NCBI GenBank assembly: GCA_031271685.1
Contig: JAISVH010000126.1
Coordinates: 1-34,468 of the forward strand
DNA: 34,468 nucleotides
Reading direction: 5' to 3'
DNA from: Eubacterium sp.
GTDB taxonomy: Bacteria > Bacillota > Clostridia > Oscillospirales > Ruminococcaceae
Made by a program: the position numbers and the translations under genes
Notes under the pieces: model-generated
Seen by the model: the letters and a program-made list of their open reading frames with translations, nothing else
What the model was told of the DNA's origin: nothing
The model's database searches: none
Shown: piece by piece, positions 1-7,903 of the stretch
How positions within the stretch are numbered: position 1 is the stretch's first letter
How the letters are laid out: the number at the start of each line of letters is the position of its first letter

Positions 1-651
1 GATTATGACATTATACTAATGGATATGCAAATGCCAATTATGACAGGGTGTGAAGCAACCGCGGCCATTCGTAATCTCTCTAGGTCTGACGCTTCTTCGG
101 TTCCAATTATTGCCATGACGGCAAATGCCTTTGAGGAGGACATACGCGAGGCTATTACCGCCGGAATGAACGAGCATGTTTCAAAACCCGTAAATTTTGA
201 AATATTAAAAATGGTTATGAGTAAATTTCTTCCGGTTATGGCTGCAAAAAGTGATTCGGCAGTTAAAACCGAGACCGTTCCCGATAAATTGGATTCACTG
301 CTTGAAACCATTACACCATATGGGGTAAACATCTCTGCCGGATTGTCTCGCTTTGCCGGAAATAGAAAAACTTATGAAAAAGTTTTATTGAAATATCCGA
401 ATGACAAAAATTTTGAGATACTTTCGCGAGCGATTCGGTCGGAGGACTTTGACACCGCTCTAAAAGCCGCTCATACTTTAAAAGGGATCTCTTATAATTT
501 AAGCATGGATACATTCGCTGAAATGATTTTTCAGCTAGAGCAGTCGCTAAAGCAGAAAAACTACCACCAAGCCCTTGCTCTGTTTCAACAGGCAAGCGAT
601 TTAAACGAAGTTTTAACAGAAACTATTAACAGGTTTATGCCGACAAGTTAA
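1..651 (+). CDS. Hybrid histidine kinase, C-terminal fragment (receiver + Hpt)
   Basis: This is the 3' end of a gene that begins before the window; the reading frame is open from base 1. The first residues (DYDIILMDMQMP) are the phospho-acceptor strand of a receiver domain, with the aspartate in MDMQMP. The conserved threonine/alanine strand (IIAMTANA) and the lysine (SKPVN) follow within the first 70 residues. A linker leads to an Hpt domain at about residues 110-215, whose AHTLKG motif carries the phosphorylatable histidine. Receiver followed by Hpt is the usual tail of hybrid sensor kinases, so the missing 5' part probably encodes sensor, HisKA and HATPase domains; that is inference. The last 17 bases overlap the convergent dockerin gene. 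Much like the tail of the larger kinase at 7904-11803, so the two may be paralogues. Confidence 0.9.
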   Translation, partial: DYDIILMDMQMPIMTGCEATAAIRNLSRSDASSVPIIAMTANAFEEDIREAITAGMNEHVSKPVNFEILKMVMSKFLPVMAAKSDSAVKTETVPDKLDSLLETITPYGVNISAGLSRFAGNRKTYEKVLLKYPNDKNFEILSRAIRSEDFDTALKAAHTLKGISYNLSMDTFAEMIFQLEQSLKQKNYHQALALFQQASDLNEVLTETINRFMPTS

Positions 652-3600
652 ATCCGTTCTTTTTAACTAAAAATCGTTTCATGTAGGTTATGTCGGCAAC
701 GTCTATTTTTCCATCGCGGTTGCAATCCATATAGTCGCTTTTTTCAGCTCCTTCTTTGCCGACAAGATATAGCTTTAAACAAGTCAGATCCTCTGCATTT
801 ATCATGCAGTCGCCGTTGCAGTCGCCGCGCCTTATATTCCCATTAACGAAAGTAAAACGGCCGAAATTTGTTATCGTAAAAGAGCATGTTCCATCGTCAT
901 TTATCATAGGTATAACAGTTTTTATATTACCGTCAATATAATATTGAAAAATCAAAAAATCATCATAAAAAATATTTTTGGAAACATCTAAAGTTATAGT
1001 GACAGGTATCATCAGTTTTCCTGAGCTTGATGCCCCGTCCAATCCGATATCCACTTGTATAGCTTTTGACTTATTATAATTTGCTAAGCTAAGGTCTTCA
1101 AAATCAGAAGGTTTGCTGAAACTTAATGTCATATTTTTCCGGTCGGGAGCAGAATTAAAGGCTGCTCCTACGATCTTGATGCTGTTTTCTTTTATAATAT
1201 TCAGATAATCATCACTTACGCTAACGGATATGTCTATATCTAATTTTTCCTCTAATTTAGCTAGTTTGCCAATAATGTTCTCATTATAACGCAAAGCGTC
1301 TTCTAAATCATTTCCCATATCCTTTAACGCGCTGATAATTTCTTCCTGAGAGGCATCGTTGGGAATAGCGTCAAGTTTTTCACTTATTATGTTGAAGCTG
1401 CTGCCTGAACTATTGCCGGAGTCGCTGCCTGAACTGTTGCCGGAGCTATTTTCAGAAATGATTTCATACACCGCTTTTGCTATAACTGATTCTTTCGGCA
1501 TAATAAAGGAGACCGTCTCGGTCGTATTATCACCGCTTATAAAACTTACGTTTGGAGTGATGACCCATTCTTTAAAGCGCTCTCCATTTTTGGGAGTGTT
1601 TGATGAAATAGTTACTTTTGCGCCTGAGGAAAACTGACCTCCGCTGCTTCCGTTTATTACACTGACGGAATATTCTTTTTGTTTGTCAATGAGCTCAAAG
1701 GCAGCTTCAACAGTTGTTTCGGCAGTAATATTTGATACGGTATAACTATTGTTATTCAGAGTTATCGGATTGCCGTTTACCTTAACTTCGGCAACAGTGT
1801 AATTTACATCCGGTGTAAAAATAAAGGTGTGGTCTTTTCCTTTAAGCGACGAAAAAGGCTCTGAGGGAAATATAGCTCCATGCGCGCCGGCAATTGGCTT
1901 TATTCCTACATGTGTGGGTTCGAATTTTATACTGCCCGACTTAACCTGACGAACGATATAGCTTGTCTTGCCATCGATTGTATATGGCGTTTTTAAAATA
2001 AAAGTAATACTGCTGTTGATTTCAGAACCTCCCGCTGTGATGGCATTGTTAATAGTGTCAAAATTGACTTTACCGTCATCTCCGCGTCCAATCGTGATAT
2101 AGCCTTTATAACGGCTAGTGCCGGTTTCGGTTCTATTGGAACCGTCGTCGTTGTTATTTGCGGTTTTCATTTCAACTATAGCGTTTGCTTTCGTGATCGC
2201 AGAATGCTTCGTTAAGTAGTCGGTTACTATGTTATATCCGATTTTGTCCATCGTAAGATCATTCTTTACAGATTTGCTGTTCATCTCTTTATAAAGATCG
2301 TCTGACCTTTTTATTGCTTTAAGGCGTTCCTCGTAATGTCTTTGATATTTAGGGGCAATATTAAACGAAGCGCCTTTATCCTCAAAGCCTGAAACCGGAG
2401 AAAAATTTCCAGTTACAAGGCTTGCCACCGGCAAAATTTCGGTTATCGAGCTTCCGGGCTCTATTTTTGTCGTTTCTTCTTCACTTCCATAATATACGTT
2501 ACCGGAAGCAGTATAGATGGATCCAGGATCCCTGCTGACCCAAACACTGTCGTCGTCGTCAAGGCTCAAAAAAATATTGTCATTGATACTAACATTAAGA
2601 GTATTTTTATTGTCAATTGCAATAAGTTCATATGCTGCATAAAAAGTGTTATTTTCAATTCTTATATTTTTTCCGCCCTTGCTCCCGCCGGCCATAACGC
2701 AGGCATCAGTGCAGTGCGTTATAATGTTGTTATGTACATAAATGTCTTCTACTCCGTTAGCGACATTTTCACTCGCAAGCTCAATTCCATAAGGTATGCC
2801 GGAAACAAAGTTGTTATAAATCTCGATTGATTTACCGCCATCGACATAGATACCGTCCGACCCCCCGTTATCGTTGTAGGTCATGTTTGCTATGCTGTCA
2901 CAGTCGAAAATAGCGTTGCCGAATATTTTGCCGTTTCTCGCGCGGTCAATATCTCCGGAACCGTTTGACGTTTCCTCGTACCCGATCACATCTATAGCAA
3001 TATTATCGTTATCGTGAATATAGTTATTGCTTATAGCAAAGCCGTCGACGTTCCCGTTTACGACAACCGTTTCGCTTTGTCCCAGTCGATTGTTAAACAC
3101 CTCGTTTCCGTCAATAAGTATATCAGAGACCGTGTTTTCTTGATTTATTCCATATCCGTAAACGGCTATGCCGTGACCGTTCATGTGGCATGGTTTTGTT
3201 GTTCCGTTTTTATCCGCGTAACCCCATGTTGACCCATCAATATTATAAATCTTATTATTTACAATTTCAACGCCTTTTGAGCCTCCGTATTCCGATGCTT
3301 GCACAAAAATTCCGCAGTTTACATCGGATCCATAATTTTTAGCGTTGCTATTACAAATTTCCAGGCCCTCAATTCGTAAGTAATTTATGTCAACCAATTC
3401 GATCATCGTTTTTTTGTCTTCAATTCCGGTTCCATCAATAACAGCCCGCTCACCTGGCATGTTCTTGACCGTAATTTTATTATCAATTGCCCCGGAATTG
3501 TTTATAATGATTTTTTCGTTATAAATGCCTTCATGTATTAAAAGAGTATCCCCGGGGTTCAATTTGTCTAAAGACATTTGCAAAGTCCTCCAAGGCGTTT

Positions 3601-3748
3601 CAGCTGAACCGTTCGCGGCGTCGCTCCCGGTTATTGAGACGTGATATACCATGCTTGCGCCAATGTCAAAAGTAACTGCGTTTGCCGAGACAAGAGAGAT
3701 AGTCGCTGAAAGCATTACGGGAATCAGTTGTTTTAGTTGATTTAACAT
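635..3748 (-). CDS. Secreted right-handed beta-helix protein with dockerin
   Basis: 1037 residues. A signal peptide (hydrophobic residues 7-25, start MLNQLKQL) indicates secretion. Residues about 30-460 carry an 'HVSITGSDAANGSAETPWRTL' type opening (shown split: YHVSITGSD, NGSAETPWRTLQ) and many N-N-x-I/F-x-N repeats, the pattern of DUF1565/Pel9-like right-handed parallel beta-helix proteins, often polysaccharide lyases or hydrolases. Residues about 640-790 hold two modules resembling divergent InlB-type B-repeats, followed by a Ser/Gly/Asn linker. The last 65 residues are a dockerin: two calcium loops, DCNGDCMINAED and DCNRDGKIDVAD, each followed by a helix (LKLYL, MKRFL). Dockerins bind cohesins on scaffoldins, so the protein is expected in a cellulosome or on the cell surface. 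No catalytic residues could be assigned; the substrate (possibly pectin) is inferred. AAAGGA lies about 12 bases before the ATG. Confidence 0.88.
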   Translation of the reverse strand: MLNQLKQLIPVMLSATISLVSANAVTFDIGASMVYHVSITGSDAANGSAETPWRTLQMSLDKLNPGDTLLIHEGIYNEKIIINNSGAIDNKITVKNMPGERAVIDGTGIEDKKTMIELVDINYLRIEGLEICNSNAKNYGSDVNCGIFVQASEYGGSKGVEIVNNKIYNIDGSTWGYADKNGTTKPCHMNGHGIAVYGYGINQENTVSDILIDGNEVFNNRLGQSETVVVNGNVDGFAISNNYIHDNDNIAIDVIGYEETSNGSGDIDRARNGKIFGNAIFDCDSIANMTYNDNGGSDGIYVDGGKSIEIYNNFVSGIPYGIELASENVANGVEDIYVHNNIITHCTDACVMAGGSKGGKNIRIENNTFYAAYELIAIDNKNTLNVSINDNIFLSLDDDDSVWVSRDPGSIYTASGNVYYGSEEETTKIEPGSSITEILPVASLVTGNFSPVSGFEDKGASFNIAPKYQRHYEERLKAIKRSDDLYKEMNSKSVKNDLTMDKIGYNIVTDYLTKHSAITKANAIVEMKTANNNDDGSNRTETGTSRYKGYITIGRGDDGKVNFDTINNAITAGGSEINSSITFILKTPYTIDGKTSYIVRQVKSGSIKFEPTHVGIKPIAGAHGAIFPSEPFSSLKGKDHTFIFTPDVNYTVAEVKVNGNPITLNNNSYTVSNITAETTVEAAFELIDKQKEYSVSVINGSSGGQFSSGAKVTISSNTPKNGERFKEWVITPNVSFISGDNTTETVSFIMPKESVIAKAVYEIISENSSGNSSGSDSGNSSGSSFNIISEKLDAIPNDASQEEIISALKDMGNDLEDALRYNENIIGKLAKLEEKLDIDISVSVSDDYLNIIKENSIKIVGAAFNSAPDRKNMTLSFSKPSDFEDLSLANYNKSKAIQVDIGLDGASSSGKLMIPVTITLDVSKNIFYDDFLIFQYYIDGNIKTVIPMINDDGTCSFTITNFGRFTFVNGNIRRGDCNGDCMINAEDLTCLKLYLVGKEGAEKSDYMDCNRDGKIDVADITYMKRFLVKKNGFNLSA

Positions 3749-3768
3749 TAATATTAAACATCCTTTAC

Positions 3769-3930
3769 TATTATCCCTGCACCAAACGCTCGATAATTAT
3801 TAAGTGTCTTTTTGCTGCCAAACCGCTTTAATTTTTCCTTAAATATCAATGGATATTCGCATCAAAATTGCATTGTTTGACGAAAAAATCCTACGTGATA
3901 TTTTGTCTGCTGTTTGTTGCAGTGGCAATA
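3769..3930. repeat. Foldback element, TIR family A, copy 1 (162 bp)
   Basis: The ends are inverted repeats: left TATTATCCCTGCACCAAAC (3769-3787) and right 3912-3930, whose complement is TATTGCCACTGCAACAAAC (15 of 19 matching). The middle carries a short palindrome, AATATC-aatg-GATATT. It has no coding capacity. It is exactly as long as copy 2 and its right half recurs, inverted, at 29608-29702. This is the structure of a MITE-like element. It lies directly upstream of the dockerin gene, so its promoter must lie within or beyond it. Confidence 0.7.
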
Positions 3931-4069
3931 AATTATCAATATACCCACATGCTGGCATTGTCAACGCTTCTTGTTTAAATTTAGTATTTATAATAAAACT
4001 GTAAAATATTATATCAATAATTTAACAAAATGTCAAGTAAAAGACGAAACGGTATTGCCTTAAGCGTTA

Positions 4070-4231
4070 TATTACTCCTGCACTAAACAGTATACATTTT
4101 TACTGGTCAATTTTCCGTCATACCGTGTTAATTTCTCCTAAAACATCAACAGATATTATCATCTAAATTGACTTGCCTGGCGAAAAACATCATTCGTAAA
4201 AATTTGCCTGCTGTTTAGCACAGGATTAATA
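4070..4231. repeat. Foldback element, TIR family A, copy 2 (162 bp)
   Basis: Left end TATTACTCCTGCACTAAACAG (4070-4090); the complement of the right end (4211-4231) is TATTAATCCTGTGCTAAACAG, 18 of 21 matching. It has the same length as copy 1 and lies only 139 bp from it. It is non-coding. It sits between the dockerin gene and the FGGY kinase promoter. Confidence 0.72.
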
Positions 4232-4257
4232 GCAAATTGCTATATTTCCTTTACAGC

Positions 4258-4286
4258 TTGCGCTTCGTGAAAATTTATGTTATAAT
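4258..4286 (+). promoter_or_regulatory. Promoter of the FGGY kinase
   Basis: Extended -10 TGT-TATAAT (4278-4286) with a poor -35 (TTGCGC, 4258-4263) at 17 bp spacing. The predicted start site is near 4293, about 29 bases before the ATG, and the interval contains the ribosome binding site GGAAAGGA (4305-4312). Confidence 0.55.
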
Positions 4287-4321
4287 AGTTCATAATCTTT
4301 TTGCGGAAAGGATGCTTAACT

Positions 4322-5833
4322 ATGAACAAACTGATTTCTTATGATTTAGGCACGGGTGGGATAAAAGCTTCAATAATATCGGATTCAGGAAAGATTTTAG
4401 AAGAGCTTTTTTTACCGTACGAAACAACATACCCCCATGACAAGTGGTGTGAGCAGCGACCTATGGATTGGTGGCAGCGAGTGTGTGAATCAACGAGTAT
4501 TTTGCTAAAAAAAAGCGGCGTAAAATCATCTGAACTTGCTTGCGCGGCGGTCAGCGGACATTCAATTGTGGCGGCTCCCTTTGATGAAAGCGGGAATCTT
4601 TTACTGGAAAGCGTTCCGATTTGGTGTGATATGCGCGCCGGCAACGTACTGACGGATTTTTTCTCTAATGTACCGTATGAAAGGTGGTATAGCACGACTG
4701 GCAACGGTGACCCGGCGGAATGTTATTCTATAATGAAGCTTATGTGGATGAAGAAACATCAGCCTGATATTTATGATAAAACCGCTAAAATTCTTGGTTC
4801 AAAGGATTTTATAAATTATATGTTGACCGGAGAAATGGGCACAGACCCCTCATATGCTGCCAGTTTTGGGGTTTTCAATCTTATAAAATGGGATTATGAA
4901 CAAGAATTCTTCAAAGCAGCAGGTATAAGAAGAGAAATTTTTCCGGATATTTTTCCGTCGGATTCGGTTATTGGCAAGGTAACAGAAAATGCCGCCGAAG
5001 CGACCGGTCTACCCGCCGGGCTTCCGGTTGCCTGCGGAGGGGTGGATAATATGTGTATGGCGCTTGGTGCTGTCGGCACTGCCGAGGGGCGCGTATATAC
5101 ATCGTTAGGTTCTTCTTCGTGGATAGCCGTTAATTCAAAAACTCCTATTATTGACATAAAGACGCGCCCGTTTGTATACGCTCATGCTCAAAAAGGCATG
5201 TACACAAGCGCCGTCTCAATTTTTTCAGCCGGAAACTCATACCGATGGCTCCACGATACGTTATTTTCCAATATGTCTTTTAAAGATATGGATAAGTTGG
5301 CTGAAAAGACCGCTCCCGGCGCGGGAGGGGTAATGTTTAATCCCACATTGGCAGGCGGAAGCGCACAGGAGCCTAGTCCTAACATGCAGGGCGCGTTTGT
5401 CGGTCTGTCACTCGGCACGACCGGCCCTCAGATCATCCGCGCATGCATGGAAGGGGTTGCAATGTCATTAAACGCTGCTTTGGAGATTTTAAAAACTCAC
5501 ACACAGCTTGATAACAGGATGCTGCTGTGCGGAGGTGGGAGTAAAAGCGCATTATGGCGCAGGATATTCGCTGATGTCTATAGCATGGATATCATTAAGA
5601 CGAATGTTGATCAGGGTGCGGCAACATTGGGCGCGGCGGCTCTTGCAGGAAACTCGGTGGGGATTTGGAACGGTTATAATATGATTGACAGTTTTCACAA
5701 TCTGGAAAGCGTTGAGGAGCCCAATTCTAAAAATACCGCTATTTATAAAGAAATGTTTGAAATTTTTAATAAGCTTTCGGCTTTTGTGGCCGAAATAGGT
5801 GATGATATGGCAAAAATGCGAGTAAAAAAATAA
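4322..5833 (+). CDS. FGGY-family carbohydrate kinase (xylulokinase-like)
   Basis: 503 residues from the ATG at 4322; an in-frame TTG at 4301 lies within the ribosome binding site region and is unlikely. The family phosphorylates sugars or polyols with ATP (xylulose, gluconate, glycerol, ribulose, erythritol). The N-terminal phosphate loop reads YDLGTGGIKASI. Catalytic Asp242 lies in GGVDNM. The C-terminal adenosine-binding part shows CGGGSKSALWRRI and DQGAATLGAA. Length fits the family (about 490-520). The pattern is closest to the xylulokinase branch, but substrate cannot be read from sequence. It stands alone, flanked by foldback repeats and its own promoter, about 13 kb from the sugar operon at 19122-27076; it could supply the phosphorylated substrate for the aldolase there, which is inference. 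Confidence 0.92.
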   Translation: MNKLISYDLGTGGIKASIISDSGKILEELFLPYETTYPHDKWCEQRPMDWWQRVCESTSILLKKSGVKSSELACAAVSGHSIVAAPFDESGNLLLESVPIWCDMRAGNVLTDFFSNVPYERWYSTTGNGDPAECYSIMKLMWMKKHQPDIYDKTAKILGSKDFINYMLTGEMGTDPSYAASFGVFNLIKWDYEQEFFKAAGIRREIFPDIFPSDSVIGKVTENAAEATGLPAGLPVACGGVDNMCMALGAVGTAEGRVYTSLGSSSWIAVNSKTPIIDIKTRPFVYAHAQKGMYTSAVSIFSAGNSYRWLHDTLFSNMSFKDMDKLAEKTAPGAGGVMFNPTLAGGSAQEPSPNMQGAFVGLSLGTTGPQIIRACMEGVAMSLNAALEILKTHTQLDNRMLLCGGGSKSALWRRIFADVYSMDIIKTNVDQGAATLGAAALAGNSVGIWNGYNMIDSFHNLESVEEPNSKNTAIYKEMFEIFNKLSAFVAEIGDDMAKMRVKK

Positions 5834-5898
5834 ATCGGTTGAAAAGATACTTTTGACTTTATTTTTAGGGGTCTTCTATAATTTGAGATAAGTATAAA

Positions 5899-5927
5899 TT
5901 GACTTTTTTAAAATGTTGTGATATAAT
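5899..5927 (+). promoter_or_regulatory. Strong sigma-70/SigA-type promoter
   Basis: TTGACT (5899-5904), 17 bp spacer, TATAAT (5922-5927), with a TG extension at 5919-5920. It is one of the best consensus promoters in the window. It lies about 445 bp before the lipoprotein ATG, so the transcript would begin with a long non-coding leader containing the hairpins at 5970-6117. Confidence 0.65.
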
Positions 5928-5969
5928 TGTAAAAAATTAAAGTTTTTATACTTTAGTTTTTTTATTTAC

Positions 5970-6117
5970 TATTAATCCGCAAAAAAAGTCTTGACTTTTG
6001 TGAGGATTAATAACGTGCTTCTGTTTCGGTTGTCTGCCGTAGGCGGACGAGAAACAGGCCCATTTTGAGAAATGAAAGTCCCGGGCGGGTTTTTGCCGTG
6101 AGGACAAGACTTTCATT
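5970..6117 (+). ncRNA. Possible structured RNA or leader (three hairpins)
   Basis: Downstream of the promoter at 5899-5927 there are three successive stem-loops. Hairpin 1: TATTAATCC (5970-5978) with GGATTAATA (6004-6012), plus an inner AAAAGTC/GACTTTT stem. Hairpin 2: CTGTTTC (6021-6027) with GAAACAG (6051-6057), plus inner GTCTGCC/GGCGGAC. Hairpin 3: AATGAAAGTC (6071-6080) with GACTTTCATT (6108-6117). I do not recognise a known riboswitch or ncRNA family. There is no run of T after hairpin 3; a foldback element follows immediately. It could be a leader of the lipoprotein mRNA, a small RNA, or a fossil repeat. Confidence 0.35.
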
Positions 6118-6123
6118 GCGGAG

Positions 6124-6315
6124 TATTACTCCTGCGCCAAACAGCAGGCAAAAAGACATGTGATATGGCAAATTGCGTTTTTATGTAAATGAATCCCACA
6201 AAAACGCTCGCCGATCGATGGCGGCGCACCATGCTTTGCGCGGTGTTAAGTTTGACTTATAGCCAATAAAAAGTCAAACCTCTATAGTTGTCGAGTGTTT
6301 GGTGTAGGAATAATA
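6124..6315. repeat. Foldback element, TIR family A, copy 3 (192 bp)
   Basis: Left end TATTACTCCTGCGCCAAACAG (6124-6144; the last two bases are outside the TIR match), right end 6297-6315, complement TATTATTCCTACACCAAAC (16 of 19 matching). It differs from copies 1 and 2 by a different, longer interior: bases 6163-6246 match, in reverse orientation, the segment 27219-27305. An inner stem GTTTGACTT (6250-6258) / AAGTCAAAC (6271-6279) is also present. The element ends 57 bp before the lipoprotein start. Confidence 0.68.
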
Positions 6316-6371
6316 ATAAACTCTTTGAGTCAAAAAGTTTAAATTTATATGTATCAGAAAGGAATTTGTTA

Positions 6372-7100
6372 ATGAAAAAATCGTTTATACTAGCAGCTGT
6401 CTCAGCATTTATACTTACTCTTGCCGCATGCGGCAGCGATGCCGAGCAAGCCGACAAAAATGAGACTAATGTTTCGAACATACCTGTTGAAACCCTAGAG
6501 ACGGATACTTCTGGGGGCGAGGAAATATTGGATACACTGACCGACACCGCGACTGCATCTTCAACAGAAGTTGAAGAAGGTTCGGCAATACCCGGCGTTT
6601 CAACCGCAGTCGAGCTTTCTGAAGCGGACGGAACGGAAGAGGATATCACAGCCCAAAAAATATATGAGAATATCAAGGCGGCGTATAGCGAGGACTCGGC
6701 GGGTGGCAGAGGCTTTTTGGCCACTATGCCCATTCCCGATGACCGTGTTGCTGAATACGGACTTACTTCTGACATGTATGAGGAATGCATAGCAAATATG
6801 GCGGCGATTTCCGTTCATGCTGACGTTGTCATTATAGTTAAGGCCAAGCCGGACAAAGTTGATGAGGTTGAAAAAACACTGGAAGCTACGCGCCAAAACT
6901 TTATAAATGATACTTTGCAATATCCTATGAATATTGAAAAAGTGCAAGCAACCACTGTGACAAGAGAAGGTGATTTCTTTGCACTGATAATGTTGGGCAT
7001 GCCCGATGAGCGAGAAAATGCGACTGAAAGTGAAAAGATGGAATTTGCTAAAGAGCAGAACGACATTGGAGTTAACGCGTTTCTAGCTTCTTTTAAATAA
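6372..7100 (+). CDS. Secreted lipoprotein, DUF4358-like
   Basis: 242 residues from the ATG at 6372, preceded by AGAAAGGAA; the longer open frame back to 6288 lacks a signal and a ribosome site. A lipoprotein signal ends at LAAC, with Cys20 as lipidation site. Residues 21-95 are acidic and rich in Ser/Thr/Glu, a surface linker. Residues about 95-240 look like DUF4358, a domain seen in Firmicute lipoproteins, with the pattern EYGLTSDMYEE followed by alternating strand/helix and VIIVKAKPDKVDEVE. Function of the domain is unknown. Transcribed in the same direction as, but 800 bp before, the hybrid kinase, and closed by a terminator. Confidence 0.82.
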   Translation: MKKSFILAAVSAFILTLAACGSDAEQADKNETNVSNIPVETLETDTSGGEEILDTLTDTATASSTEVEEGSAIPGVSTAVELSEADGTEEDITAQKIYENIKAAYSEDSAGGRGFLATMPIPDDRVAEYGLTSDMYEECIANMAAISVHADVVIIVKAKPDKVDEVEKTLEATRQNFINDTLQYPMNIEKVQATTVTREGDFFALIMLGMPDERENATESEKMEFAKEQNDIGVNAFLASFK

Positions 7101-7150
7101 AAAATCGTATAATTGTTGAAAAAATATTTTTAAATTTTTCTATAGAACGT

Positions 7151-7195
7151 ATCTCCTATTTCTTTCAAAAAGTGATAGGAGATGCTTTTTATTTT
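7151..7195 (+). terminator. Rho-independent terminator after the lipoprotein gene
   Basis: Perfect 9-bp stem ATCTCCTAT (7151-7159) / ATAGGAGAT (7175-7183) followed by GCTTTTTATTTTATT. It lies 50 bp after the lipoprotein stop. Confidence 0.75.
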
Positions 7196-7445
7196 ATTAA
7201 CAAATTTTTTTAATATATTGACTAATCTGCTAAAAAATGGTAATATTAATATTATTCGACAAAAATTTATGTTATTTTGCATGCTTAAAATACTACTTAT
7301 ATCAGTTCTGTTCATATTAGCGCATTTTAGGTCTACGCGTGACGATCAAATGCCGTTGTTCCGTGCTTTGTTTGGTGTGTATTAATAGTCAGTATAATAT
7401 AAAATAAAACAATAATTAAGACAAGCGGATTTTAACAGATAAATA

Positions 7446-7610
7446 TTAAATCTACTTGAAGACTAGCCAAAATCTTCGTAAAGTCGCTTATAACACTACT
7501 GCGCCTTAATATGCTTTCAGCCGTGCGTTTTTTTGCCTTATATTGCGGCTGCGGACTTTATGTTTTTAATCTTTGTGTTATTACTTGTATGCTCTCAAAA
7601 GTAGATTTAA
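7446..7610. repeat. Short inverted-repeat element (165 bp)
   Basis: TTAAATCTACTT (7446-7457) is repeated as a perfect inverse at 7599-7610. The interior is non-coding. It could be a small non-autonomous element; no second copy is visible in the window. The rest of the 7101-7903 gap is AT-rich and shows no gene. Confidence 0.35.
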
Positions 7611-7729
7611 CTTAAAATTTTTATCTTTTTTGAGAATGCTTGTCTATTTTTTATTTAGATATATATCAACATTCAGCCGACTTTTTTCAATTATAGAGGT
7701 GTTGCAGCTGTTACATTTTAATAGGAATC

Positions 7730-7778
7730 CCTTTAACTTGAAAAGTACTTAGTATTTTTCAAGTTAAAGGACTATAAT
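7730..7778 (+). promoter_or_regulatory. Perfect palindrome overlapping a candidate promoter
   Basis: A perfect 15-bp inverted repeat, CCTTTAACTTGAAAA (7730-7744) and its complement at 7756-7770, with an 11-base loop. TATAAT (7773-7778) follows directly, so the loop would coincide with the -35 region of a promoter reading into the hybrid kinase at 7904. It could be an operator, or alternatively a terminator without a clean T-run. Confidence 0.4.
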
Positions 7779-7903
7779 AGCAATGTCTAATGCTAATCTA
7801 AAATAAAATGGTCGCCAAAAAATATGCGCAAAAATCATACATCAAAATTTTTACTTGATTTTAAAAAGTTTTCCATCTAGAGATAAGAAAAAAGGAGACG
7901 CTA

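Noticed and set aside
1359-1637. Plus-strand frame within the dockerin gene, repeated Leu-Pro-Glu
   Set aside because: It is the complement of the Ser/Gly/Asn linker of the real gene; no start signals.
3749-4321. CRISPR array or tandem repeat
   Set aside because: The two repeats are 162-bp units with inverted ends and 139 bp between them; no short direct repeats with regular spacers exist here or elsewhere in the window.
7182-7385. 67-codon open frames on both strands after the lipoprotein gene
   Set aside because: They lie in AT-rich sequence overlapping a terminator, with no ribosome site and low-complexity Leu/Ile/Asn composition.
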